Of a stretch of DNA of 64,000 nucleotides, positions 9,724 through 17,592 are shown piece by piece (positions within the stretch are counted from its first letter, which is position 1; each line of letters opens with the position of its first letter). Source of the DNA: JALHSW01 sp963720675. Its GTDB lineage: Bacteria; Actinomycetota; Acidimicrobiia; IMCC26256; PALSA-555. The stretch lies in assembly GCA_963720675.1 (NCBI GenBank), contig CAVRGH010000010.1:1054001-1118000 (forward strand). Reading direction: 5' to 3'. The position numbers and the translations under genes are program-made. The notes under the pieces were generated by a model that saw only the letters and a program-made list of their open reading frames with translations, did no database searches and was not told the DNA's origin.

Positions 9724-10404
9724 TCAGCCCTTCAGGCCGTGCAGCACGAACTCCCAGGTTTCCTCGGCGCCGACGCGCATCCGGGGATCCTTGACGATGC
9801 GGTTCCCGAACCAGCTGTAGAGCACCGTCTGCTGGATCAAGGCCGCGGCGCGACGCGTGTCGGCCACCTCGATCGCACCGGCGGCGCGTGCGGCGTCGAG
9901 GACCTCGAGCAGCATCGCAACGATCGGAGCCATCGCGGCCGTGACCTGGTCCGGGTGCGTGACTGCGAGCTGGACCGAGAACTCCGAGATCGGACGGCGG
10001 TTGTGCGCGCCCCGTTTCGGCGGCGACTCTCCGGGATCGCACCACTCGTGGAGGCGGATCGTGAACGCCCGGAGCCGTTCGAGCGGCTCGGACTCGTGCT
10101 CGATGATCGCGTGCAGGTCCTCGGTCGACTCGCGGACGGTCTCCTCGAACAGGGCGAGGAGCAGCTCGTCCTTGCCCCCGAAGTACTGGTAGAAGCCGCG
10201 CAGCGACTGCTGGGAGCGGTCGATGACCTCCTGGATCGTGAACTCGGTCGATCCCTTCTCGTCGATGAGCGAGAACGCCGCATCCAGGTAGCGCTGGACT
10301 CGCTGCTCGGCGCGGGAGCGGGCCGCGTTCAGGCTTCGCGACACTGCACGTTGACGCCACGCGGGCTCGTCGGTGGCGCCCTCGACGTCGTCGACTGCTG
10401 CCAT
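9724..10404 (-). CDS. TetR-family transcriptional regulator
   Basis: 226-residue TetR repressor. The N-terminal helix-turn-helix runs from about residue 36 to 80 (Y-L-D-A-A-F-S-L-I, then T-I-Q-E-V-I-D-R-S-Q-Q-S-L, then F-Y-Q-Y-F-G-G-K), followed by an all-helical ligand domain. The ATG at 10404 is preferred over the one at 10422 because a GGAGG sits 6 nt before it. The closest relative in the window is the first half of the two-headed regulator at 62106-63416. It is a candidate to bind the class I operators at 7938, 11577-11617 and 27516. The ligand is probably an acyl-CoA (inference). Confidence 0.85.
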   Translation of the reverse strand: MAAVDDVEGATDEPAWRQRAVSRSLNAARSRAEQRVQRYLDAAFSLIDEKGSTEFTIQEVIDRSQQSLRGFYQYFGGKDELLLALFEETVRESTEDLHAIIEHESEPLERLRAFTIRLHEWCDPGESPPKRGAHNRRPISEFSVQLAVTHPDQVTAAMAPIVAMLLEVLDAARAAGAIEVADTRRAAALIQQTVLYSWFGNRIVKDPRMRVGAEETWEFVLHGLKG

Positions 10405-10473
10405 CTCGGCCTCCGTTCTCATGGTTCGACGGTACCAGTCTCCCCTGACGAGAACGGGGCTCATCCTCAGCGG

Positions 10474-10705
10474 CTACGCGGTTCTCGTTCCTGCGCTCAG
10501 CCGTCGAGCGCGAAGTGCGTCGGGACCCCGACCGAACCCTTCCTTGTGCTCCACCGCCCGGGCCTGATCGTCGAGCGGCGGCCCGCTGCCGAAGCCGGTG
10601 TACACGACACGCCGCTCACGATCGACGGGCGGTCGGCTCATGTGCAACGTGCAGGAGCACGTCGACGCGACCAGCGAGCCGAGTTCTCTGGTCGACTGTC
10701 GTCAT
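10474..10705 (-). CDS. Possible small hypothetical protein (one frameshift)
   Basis: The 350-bp stretch between the TetR start and the hydratase stop holds no clear gene. A short reading frame starts at an ATG at 10705 behind GAGAGG and runs M-T-T-V-D-Q-R-T; near 10645 it would need a shift into a frame that starts M-S-R-P-P-V and ends at a TAG at 10474, giving about 77 residues with GC-rich third positions. I recognise no family. It lies 50 bp downstream of the hydratase on the same strand, so it could be co-transcribed. It may equally be non-coding. Confidence 0.3.
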
Positions 10706-10755
10706 GACGACCTCTCGTGGCATGGGATCTCACGGCTGCGTTCATCGCTCCCGCG

Positions 10756-11547
10756 CTACCCCGTGCTCCGCTTCTGCTGCAACGCTTCCGCCGCGTCCCA
10801 GTGCGCGTCCGCGGTCCAGAGCCGAGCGAACACCTCGGTCGCGTCAGCCTCGAGCTCCGGACGGACAGACGGGAACGCGGCGGCGATCACCGCCTTCACC
10901 GCGCGCATCGCGCCCGGTGCGGACGCGGCCAGGCGCCCCGCGAGCGCGCGCCACTCCTCGTCGAAGGTGGCACGCGGGACGACGACGTCCACGAGGCCGC
11001 AGGCCTGCGCGGACTCGGCGTCGAACAGGTCGCCGGTCGCGATCGCGAGCAGCGCGCGGCTCCGTCCGATCGTCTGGGCGAGGCGTTCGGCGCCGCCCCA
11101 CGCCGGCATGATGCCGAGGGTCACCTGGTTGAACCCGATCTTGATGTCGTCAGCTGCGATGCGCAGGTCGGCTGCGATGGCGACCTCCGCACCCCCGCCG
11201 AGGGCGTGCCCGTTGAGCGCAGCGATCACCGGCACGGGGAAGGCCGCGACGCGGTCCAGGACCCGGCGCATCCGGCTTGCCATCGCCACGGCTTCGCCGT
11301 GCGTGCGGATCGCGGAGAGCTCCTTGAGGTCGCCGCCCGACACGAATGCCCGATCGCCGCCGCCTCGCAGCACGAGCACTGCGGCATCCGACTCGACCAC
11401 CTGGTCGAGCGCCGCACCCAGCTCCTCGACGGTCGCCGCACCGATCGCGTTGCGCACGTCGGGCCGATCGATGGTGACGACGGCGACCCCGCCCTCGACC
11501 TCGACCCGCACCCCTCCGGGGCTCGGCTTCCGATCCGACTCGGGCAT
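10756..11547 (-). CDS. Enoyl-CoA hydratase/isomerase family protein
   Basis: 263-residue crotonase-fold protein. It has the first oxyanion-hole segment F-V-S-G-G-D-L-K-E-L and the second, A-L-N-G-H-A-L-G-G-G-A-E. In position it diverges from the acyl-CoA mutase operon, sharing an 82-bp promoter with two class I operator-like elements. Crotonases next to methylmalonyl-CoA mutases are often (methyl/ethyl)malonyl-CoA decarboxylases (YgfG or ECHDC1-like), so decarboxylation rather than hydration is possible (inference). The frame is intact. Confidence 0.8.
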   Translation of the reverse strand: MPESDRKPSPGGVRVEVEGGVAVVTIDRPDVRNAIGAATVEELGAALDQVVESDAAVLVLRGGGDRAFVSGGDLKELSAIRTHGEAVAMASRMRRVLDRVAAFPVPVIAALNGHALGGGAEVAIAADLRIAADDIKIGFNQVTLGIMPAWGGAERLAQTIGRSRALLAIATGDLFDAESAQACGLVDVVVPRATFDEEWRALAGRLAASAPGAMRAVKAVIAAAFPSVRPELEADATEVFARLWTADAHWDAAEALQQKRSTG

Positions 11548-11576
11548 TCCTCACCCCTTCGCGCCGCGTGCGCACG

Positions 11577-11617
11577 GCGAGAATATCGCTCTCAAGACTT
11601 GAATATCAGATTTTCGC
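11577..11617. promoter_or_regulatory. Double class I operator and mutase promoter
   Basis: Two elements: GCGAGAAT-ATC-GCTCTC at 11577-11593, and on the minus strand GCGAAAAT-CTG-ATATTCAA at 11599-11617. Both fit the half-sites seen at 7938 and 27516. A TACGCT hexamer follows at 11618-11623, 6 nt before the mutase ATG, which suggests a leaderless transcript. Confidence 0.5.
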
Positions 11618-11629
11618 TACGCTGGCCCG

Positions 11630-13216
11630 ATGGACGACGCGGTGCGCAGCGAGGCGGGCATCCCGCTGGCCGTCAGCTACGGGCCCGACGACCTGCCCCC
11701 GACCGAGTCGATCCCCCCACCAGGTGCGTTCCCCTTCACGCGTGGGAACTTCCCCGACGGGTACCGCGGCCGCTCCTGGACCATCCGCCAGTACTCGGGT
11801 TTCGGATCACCCGAGGAGTCGAACGAGCGGTACCGCTACCTCCTCGCGCAGGGGGGCACGGGCCTCTCGGTCGCACTCGACCTCCCCACCCAGTGCGGGT
11901 ACGACTCCGACCACCCCGACGTCGCCGAGGAGGTCGGGCGGGTCGGTGTCGCGCTCGACACGCTGGCGGACGCCGAGATCCTGTTCGCCGACATCCCGCT
12001 CGACCAGATCAGCACGAGCTTCACGATCAACGGCACCGCAGCGATCCTGCTCGCGTTCTACGTGGCCGTCGGCGAGAACCAGGGCGTCGAGCGGTCGAAG
12101 CTGCGCGGCACGATCCAGAACGACATCCTCAAGGAGTACGTCAGTCGCGGCACGTGGATCTGGCCGCCCCGGCCGTCGCTCCGCCTCATCGCCGACACGA
12201 TCGAGTTCTGCGCGGAAGAGGTGCCGCGGTTCAATGCCATCTCGGTGGCCGGTGCCCACTTCCGTGACGCGGGTGCGAACGCCGCACAGGAGATGGCATT
12301 CACGCTCATGGACGGCATCACCTACTGCGACGAGGTCCTCGCTCGCGGCCGCATGACGATCGACGAGTTCGCGCCGCAGGTGTCCTTCTTCTTCTACACG
12401 CACGGCGACTTCTTCGAGGAGATCGCCAAGTACCGCGCGGGACGGCGCCGATGGGCCCACATCGTCCGCGAGCGGTACGGCGCGAAGGAGGACCGCTCGT
12501 GCATGTTCCGCGTCGGCTGCGTCGCCGGTGGCGCCTCCCTGTACGCGCCACAGGCGCAGAACAACGTGGTGCGCGTCGCCTACGAAGCCCTGGCCTCCGT
12601 GCTCGGCGGGGTGCAGTCGATGTTCACCGCGGCCTGGGACGAGCCGTTCGCGCTCCCGAGCGAGGAGTCCGCCACGCTCGCGCTGCGGACCCAGCAGGTG
12701 CTCGCCTACGAGACGGGCGTCACCCGCGTGGCCGATCCCCTCGGCGGCTCGTATTACGTCGAGGCGCTCACCGACGAGATGGAAGCACGCGTCGTCCAGA
12801 TCATGGACGACCTCGAGCAGCGTGGCGGGATGGTCAAGGCCGTCGAGGAGGGCTACCTGCAGCGCCTGATCTCGGAGGAGGCGTTCCGGGTCCACCAGGC
12901 GATCGCTTCCGGGGACCGGGCCATCGTCGGCGTGAACCGGTTCGAGAGTGACGAGGATGCACCCGAGGTCGAGGGCTACGAGATGGACGAGCAGGCGCGT
13001 ACCCGCCAGCTCGAGCGGCTCGCCGAGGTGAAGCGCTCGCGGTCGGGCGCCGACGTGCGCTCGACCCTGGACGCGCTACACGCCGCCGCGGGTCGTGACG
13101 ACGACAACCTGATGCCGCGACTCGTCGACTGCGCGAAGGCGTACTGCACCGTGGGGGAGATGGTCGACGTGCTGAAGGACGAGTGGGGCGAGTTCCAGCA
13201 GCCGGCGGTCTTCTGA
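11630..13216 (+). CDS. B12-dependent acyl-CoA mutase, large subunit (methylmalonyl-CoA mutase type)
   Basis: 528-residue catalytic TIM-barrel subunit lacking the cobalamin domain, as in split isobutyryl- or 2-hydroxyisobutyryl-CoA mutases. Against P. shermanii methylmalonyl-CoA mutase (recalled numbering) the key residues keep a constant offset of 34: Tyr89 is Y55 in R-Q-Y-S-G-F, Arg207 is R173 in Y-V-S-R-G, and His244 is H210 in V-A-G-A-H. The site that is Asp in 2-hydroxyisobutyryl-CoA mutase is Ala (A82). These residues favour a carboxyacyl-CoA such as methylmalonyl- or ethylmalonyl-CoA. The stop overlaps the small-subunit ATG (TGATG). No MeaB-type G-protein chaperone is nearby. Confidence 0.9.
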   Translation: MDDAVRSEAGIPLAVSYGPDDLPPTESIPPPGAFPFTRGNFPDGYRGRSWTIRQYSGFGSPEESNERYRYLLAQGGTGLSVALDLPTQCGYDSDHPDVAEEVGRVGVALDTLADAEILFADIPLDQISTSFTINGTAAILLAFYVAVGENQGVERSKLRGTIQNDILKEYVSRGTWIWPPRPSLRLIADTIEFCAEEVPRFNAISVAGAHFRDAGANAAQEMAFTLMDGITYCDEVLARGRMTIDEFAPQVSFFFYTHGDFFEEIAKYRAGRRRWAHIVRERYGAKEDRSCMFRVGCVAGGASLYAPQAQNNVVRVAYEALASVLGGVQSMFTAAWDEPFALPSEESATLALRTQQVLAYETGVTRVADPLGGSYYVEALTDEMEARVVQIMDDLEQRGGMVKAVEEGYLQRLISEEAFRVHQAIASGDRAIVGVNRFESDEDAPEVEGYEMDEQARTRQLERLAEVKRSRSGADVRSTLDALHAAAGRDDDNLMPRLVDCAKAYCTVGEMVDVLKDEWGEFQQPAVF

Positions 13217-13617
13217 TGCCGACGCGGGTGCTCGTCGCGAAGCCCGGTCTCGACGGACACGACCGGGGTGCGAAGCTCGTGGCCCGAACGCTGCGCGATG
13301 CCGGCTTCGAGGTCGTCTACACCGGGATCCGCCAACGCCCCGAGGTGATCGCCTCCATCGCGCTCCAGGAGGACGTGCAGATCGTCGGGCTCAGCATCCT
13401 CAGCGGTGCCCACGTCGCGCTGACGCAGAAGACCGCGGACGCGCTTCGCGCAGTGGGCGCCGACGACGTCCTGCTCGTCGTCGGTGGCACGATCCCCCAA
13501 CGCGACGTCGCGCGCCTGGAGGCCGCAGGCGCCGCCGCGGTCTACCCGACGGGCACCCCGCTCGAAGCGCTGGTCGACAGCATGCGAACGCTGTCGAGCC
13601 CGGCGCCGACCTCGTAG
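13216..13617 (+). CDS. B12-binding small subunit of the acyl-CoA mutase
   Basis: 133-residue cobalamin-binding domain. It has the base-off motif D-G-H-D-R-G, in which the His ligates cobalt, then G-L-S-I-L-S-G-A-H and the V-V-G-G-T-I-P loop for the nucleotide tail. It assembles with the 528-residue large subunit to form the active adenosylcobalamin mutase. The ATG shares its A with the large-subunit stop, so equal expression by coupling is expected. Length is normal for an IcmB/HcmB-like subunit. The frame is intact. Confidence 0.9.
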   Translation: MPTRVLVAKPGLDGHDRGAKLVARTLRDAGFEVVYTGIRQRPEVIASIALQEDVQIVGLSILSGAHVALTQKTADALRAVGADDVLLVVGGTIPQRDVARLEAAGAAAVYPTGTPLEALVDSMRTLSSPAPTS

Positions 13618-13633
13618 CGCGAAGGAGCGACCC

Positions 13634-14896
13634 ATGGCCCGTCCCCGGACCCCGCAGCCGCCGGTCCACATCCGCAGCGCACGCATGCTCGACGTCGACA
13701 CCGGCGAGGTGCTCGAGCCGGGTGAGCTGCTCATCGAGGGCGAACGCATCGTCGAGGTGTCGCCCCGCTCGGTGCCGTCGGACGCCAGCGTGCTCGACCT
13801 CGGTGATCTCACCCTCCTTCCCGGGCTCATGGACATGGAGGTCAACCTGCTGCTGGGTGGCCCCGACCACCGCAGTCCCCTGATCGCCGTGCAGGACGAC
13901 CCCGCGGTGCGCACGCTCCGCGCCGTCGCCAACGCCAGGCGCACACTCCGTGCCGGCTTCACGACGGTCCGGAACCTCGGTCTCTTCATCCAGACCGGGG
14001 GGCTGCTCCTCGACGTCGCACTGAAGAAGGCGATCGACCTCGGATGGATCGACGGGCCGCGCATCGTCCCCGCCGGCCACGCCATCACCCCCACGGGCGG
14101 TCACCTCGATCCCACGATGTTCCAGGCGTTCGCGCCGCACGTCCTGCCCTTGACCGTCGAGGAGGGCATCGCCAACGGCATCAGCGAGGTCCGCAAGGCG
14201 GTCCGGTACCAGATCAAGCACGGCGCGCAGCTGATCAAGGTGTGCGCGTCCGGCGGGGTGATGTCGCACACCGGCCCGGCCGGTGCGCAGCAGTACTCCG
14301 ACGAGGAGCTGCGGGCCATCGTCGACGAAGCGCACCGCGCCGGGCTCAAGGTGGCCGCGCACGCCCACGGCGACGACGGCATCCGGGCGGCCATCGAGGC
14401 CGGCATCGACTGCATCGAGCACGGGTCGTTGATGACCGACGACACGCTCGGACTCATGATCGAGCGGGGGACGTTCCTCGTCCCGACGACGTACCTCGCC
14501 GACGGGATGGACGTGTCGCACGCCGCGCCCGAGCTCCAGGCCAAGGCGGCGGAGGTGTTCCCGCGCGCGAAGGAGACCGTCCGCAAGGCGATCGACCGAG
14601 GCGCACGGATCGCATGTGGCACCGACGCGCCGGCGATCCCCCACGGGAAGAACGCCAAGGAGCTGCTCGCGCTCGTCGACCGCGGCATGACGCCCCTCGG
14701 TGCCATCCGCGCCGCGACGACGGTCGCCGCCGAGCTCATCGACGTCGACGACCGCGGCCGGCTGGCTCCCGGATTGTTCGCCGACGTCATCGGGGTCCCC
14801 GGCGACCCGACGGCGGACATCGGGGTCACCGAGGACGTGCGGTTCGTGATGAAGGGCGGTCAGGTCTACCGCCAGGACCAGGCACCCGCGGGCTAG
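13634..14896 (+). CDS. Imidazolonepropionase-like amidohydrolase lacking the HxH motif
   Basis: 420-residue metal-dependent hydrolase of the amidohydrolase 1 (imidazolonepropionase/prolidase-like) group. Present: the small N-terminal beta domain ending L-L-P-G-L-M-D, the Lys that is usually carboxylated (K202, I-K-V-C-A-S-G-G), H243/H245 (A-H-A-H-G), H263 (I-E-H-G) and D331 (G-T-D-A-P). Odd: the beta-strand 1 HxH pair is replaced by E69-V-N71, which should alter or abolish the alpha-metal site. The gene starts 16 bp after the mutase small subunit, in the same operon, so it may supply or process the mutase substrate. Its tail overlaps the convergent ligase by 4 bp. Confidence 0.8.
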   Translation: MARPRTPQPPVHIRSARMLDVDTGEVLEPGELLIEGERIVEVSPRSVPSDASVLDLGDLTLLPGLMDMEVNLLLGGPDHRSPLIAVQDDPAVRTLRAVANARRTLRAGFTTVRNLGLFIQTGGLLLDVALKKAIDLGWIDGPRIVPAGHAITPTGGHLDPTMFQAFAPHVLPLTVEEGIANGISEVRKAVRYQIKHGAQLIKVCASGGVMSHTGPAGAQQYSDEELRAIVDEAHRAGLKVAAHAHGDDGIRAAIEAGIDCIEHGSLMTDDTLGLMIERGTFLVPTTYLADGMDVSHAAPELQAKAAEVFPRAKETVRKAIDRGARIACGTDAPAIPHGKNAKELLALVDRGMTPLGAIRAATTVAAELIDVDDRGRLAPGLFADVIGVPGDPTADIGVTEDVRFVMKGGQVYRQDQAPAG

Positions 14897-16491
14897 GACC
14901 CGACGCCCCGCAGCTGCTCGCGGAGGCGGAACTTCTGCACCTTGCCGGACGCGGTCCGGGGGAAGTCAGTCGTCTGGTGCAGGGACTCGGGCCACTTCTG
15001 ACGAGCCAGACCCGCGGCCTCGAGATGCCCGCGCACCTGCTCGATCGTCGGCGCGGGCGCGCCCTCGTGCAGTCGGAGCACCGCCGCGGCGCGCTCCCCG
15101 AGCCGGTCGTCGGGCACCCCGACGACGCTGGCCTCGGCCACGGCATCCAGACCGAGGAGCAGCGCTTCGACCTCCTGAGCGCTGATGTTCTCGCCGCCAC
15201 GGATGATGACGTCGGAGACGCGATCGGTGATCGTCAGGTACCCGTCGTCGAGCACACCGACATCGCCGGTCCGGTACCAACCGTCCGCGTCGAACGCCGC
15301 GGCGGTGAGCTCCGGGGCGGTGTAGCCGACACAGCAGTCCGGGCCTCGGGTGAGGATCTCGCCGTCCGCCTCGAGTCGGAGCTCGACCCCGGGGAGCGCG
15401 CGTCCGTCGGTCGTCAGCCGCTTCGCCTCCGGGTCGTCGAGCAAGCAGCCCGTGACCGAGGGATGCTCAGTGCTCCCGTACGAGCGGAACACCTTGATGC
15501 CGAGCTTCGTCATCCGCTCGGTGACCGCCACCGGGACGGTGGAGCCACCGATCCCGGCGAACGGCATCAACGCGAGGTGTTCGTCAGTGAAGTCGGGATG
15601 GTCGAGGAGGCTCGTCACGAAGTAGGTCGCACCACCGGTGACGCCGAGACCTTCGTCGCGCATCATGCGGAGCACCGTGGTCGGGTCCCAGACGTCGATC
15701 AGGTTGACGGGCCGGTCGCGGAGCAGTGGCACCAGGAACGCGTTCACCATCCCGATGAAGTGACCGACGGGCGATCCCGTGATCTGCTGCGGACCGCCCT
15801 TCGGGAACAGGTAGTCGAGCTGCCGCGTCTCGCACGTGATCGTGCGATGCGAGTGGATCACGCCTTTCGGATCCTGCGTCGTCCCGGAGGTGAACGCGAC
15901 GATCGCAGGCGCGTCCGGATCGACCGAAGCGTGCGCCGCGACCGGATCGGCATCGAGGGCCCCGGCGAACGGCGAGGCAGCATCCGGAAGTGCGCTCGCA
16001 GCCGTCTCCCCCGCGACGAGCCACACGGGCGCGGACGCTCGGGGCAGGAGGCCGTCGTAGACCGAGAGGTGGTCGGTGTGCCCGAACCGATCGGCGGTGA
16101 CGATCGCCTTCGGCTCCGTGGCGCGCAGGATGTAGCCGACCTCCTTCGCACCGTAGAAGTGGACGATCGGGACGACCACCGCTCCGAGGTACGCGGCCGC
16201 CCAGAACGTGATGCCGGCTTCGACCCAGTTCGGGAGCTGCATCACGACGACATCGCCCTCCCCGACACCCTGCGCCCGAAGCGACGTGGCGAGCGAGCGC
16301 GCCGCGAGGTCGACGTCGGCATAGGTGCCGGCCCAGGGACGCACCTCCGACCACACGCGGAACGACGCCGAACCCATCGCGTCGAGACCCGTCTCCACCA
16401 TCGAGCCGAGTGTGGTGTCGTCCCACCAGCCCCGGGCGCGGTAGTGCTCGGCCAGATCGCTCGGAACAGAGCGGAGCGGCCAGTGGGCCAC
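14893..16491 (-). CDS. AMP-dependent acyl-CoA synthetase
   Basis: 532-residue adenylate-forming ligase, frame intact, GTG start at 16491. Motifs: F-T-S-G-T-T-Q-D-P-K-G (P-loop), Y-G-S-T-E-H (A5), W-Y-R-T-G-D-V-G (A7) and the catalytic Lys in R-T-A-S-G-K-V-Q-K. The order and lengths resemble cyclohexanecarboxylate- or benzoate-type CoA ligases more than long-chain FadDs, but specificity cannot be read. It follows the LLM oxidoreductase gene by 1 bp and the pair forms a minus-strand operon diverging from the Rieske operon at 17593. Confidence 0.85.
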   Translation of the reverse strand: MAHWPLRSVPSDLAEHYRARGWWDDTTLGSMVETGLDAMGSASFRVWSEVRPWAGTYADVDLAARSLATSLRAQGVGEGDVVVMQLPNWVEAGITFWAAAYLGAVVVPIVHFYGAKEVGYILRATEPKAIVTADRFGHTDHLSVYDGLLPRASAPVWLVAGETAASALPDAASPFAGALDADPVAAHASVDPDAPAIVAFTSGTTQDPKGVIHSHRTITCETRQLDYLFPKGGPQQITGSPVGHFIGMVNAFLVPLLRDRPVNLIDVWDPTTVLRMMRDEGLGVTGGATYFVTSLLDHPDFTDEHLALMPFAGIGGSTVPVAVTERMTKLGIKVFRSYGSTEHPSVTGCLLDDPEAKRLTTDGRALPGVELRLEADGEILTRGPDCCVGYTAPELTAAAFDADGWYRTGDVGVLDDGYLTITDRVSDVIIRGGENISAQEVEALLLGLDAVAEASVVGVPDDRLGERAAAVLRLHEGAPAPTIEQVRGHLEAAGLARQKWPESLHQTTDFPRTASGKVQKFRLREQLRGVGS

Positions 16492-16492
16492 G

Positions 16493-17446
16493 TCAGAGAT
16501 GCTTTGCGAGCGCGGCGACGAAGTCGCGGGTTCGCCGGTACGACGCCACGAGCTCGTCGCGGTCTTCGCCGATCGGGACGACGCGCACCGAGATGTCGGT
16601 GACGCCGGCGTCGGCGAACGACCGGAGCCGTCGCTCGATCGTCATCTCGCTGCCCGCGGCGAGGATGTCTCCAACGTTCCGCGCGTCGCCGTGGTCCAGC
16701 AGTCGTTGGTAGTTCGGCGACATCTCCGCTTCGGCCAGGATGCGGTTCGCACGCGCGGCCGCGACCTCGACCTCGTCGTCGCCGCAGAGGCACACCGGGA
16801 TGCCCGCGACGACACGCGGTGCCGGGCGCCCTGCCGCGGTCGCCGCTGCGGTGATGCTCGGGGCGATGTGCGACCCGATCGCACGCTCGTCGGCCATCCA
16901 GAGGATGGTCCCGTCGGTCCGCGCGCCAGCGAGCTGCAGCATGACCGGACCCAACGCGGCGAGCAGGACCGGCGTGGGGGCGACGTCCGTGATGTCGAGC
17001 GGGTTGTGGACGCGGAACATCTCGTTCTCGACGTCCACCATCCCCGGTCCCCCGAGCGCCTGGTCGAGCACGTCGAGGTAGGCACCCATGGTGGGCGCCG
17101 CGTGCTCGTAGGGCAGGCCAAGCATGTCCTCGATGATCCAGTGGTGCGACACCCCGAGGCCGAGCGCGAGGCGGCCCGCGCACACCGCTTGGACCGACAA
17201 CGCCTGCTGCGCGAGCGCGATCGGATGGCGGGGCTGGACGGGCACCACGGCAGTGCCGATCTCGATGCGCGTCGTCGCGGCGCCCGCTACTGCGACCGCG
17301 GTCAGGGCGTCGAAGTCGTCGGGGATCTGGGGGATCCAGATCGACGCGAGCCCGGCCTCCTCGGCCCAGCGCGCGTCGGCGCCGAGACGATCGACCTTCG
17401 CCGCGTAGCGACCCCGCTCGGGACCCACCATCATGCCGACGCGCAT
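16493..17446 (-). CDS. LLM-class (probably F420-dependent) oxidoreductase
   Basis: 317-residue luciferase-like TIM-barrel protein. It starts M-R-V-G-M-M-V-G, carries the W-A-E-E-A-G-L-A-S-I-W segment, the R-I-E-I-G-T-A-V strand and the long insertion typical of actinobacterial F420-linked members. The ATG at 17446 is chosen because a strong GGGGGGAG lies just upstream. The cofactor (F420H2 or FMN) is inferred from lineage. It likely reduces or dehydrogenates the acid that its operon partner, the ligase at 14893, activates. The frame is intact. Confidence 0.8.
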   Translation of the reverse strand: MRVGMMVGPERGRYAAKVDRLGADARWAEEAGLASIWIPQIPDDFDALTAVAVAGAATTRIEIGTAVVPVQPRHPIALAQQALSVQAVCAGRLALGLGVSHHWIIEDMLGLPYEHAAPTMGAYLDVLDQALGGPGMVDVENEMFRVHNPLDITDVAPTPVLLAALGPVMLQLAGARTDGTILWMADERAIGSHIAPSITAAATAAGRPAPRVVAGIPVCLCGDDEVEVAAARANRILAEAEMSPNYQRLLDHGDARNVGDILAAGSEMTIERRLRSFADAGVTDISVRVVPIGEDRDELVASYRRTRDFVAALAKHL

Positions 17447-17592
17447 CGCTCCCCCCTTGCATCGCTCGAGATCCCACACGCGGGGCGGGCGGAAACGCCC
17501 TTCTCGCGAACCGAAAGGTATGTTATCTTCCCTCGCGAGGGACCCGCGGCGCCCAGACCGCCCGGCGAAGGGTCCCCACGAAAGGACGAGCG
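17447..17592. promoter_or_regulatory. Divergent promoter region of LLM and Rieske operons
   Basis: An AT-rich patch GGTATGTTATCTTCC (17517-17531) is followed by a 12-bp perfect palindrome CCCTCGCGAGGG (17530-17541). The AT patch only weakly resembles the class I operator. A GAAAGGAC Shine-Dalgarno precedes the GTG of the Rieske gene. The promoter assignment is positional. Confidence 0.35.

Noticed and set aside
14044..16602. Long 852-codon plus-strand frame opposite the ligase
   Set aside because: Arg/Gly-rich translation with no family motif, antisense to an intact adenylate-forming ligase; a typical shadow in high-GC DNA.
17530..17541. Palindrome CCCTCGCGAGGG as a strong operator
   Set aside because: A 12-bp GC palindrome is expected by chance at this base composition, and no second copy was noticed.
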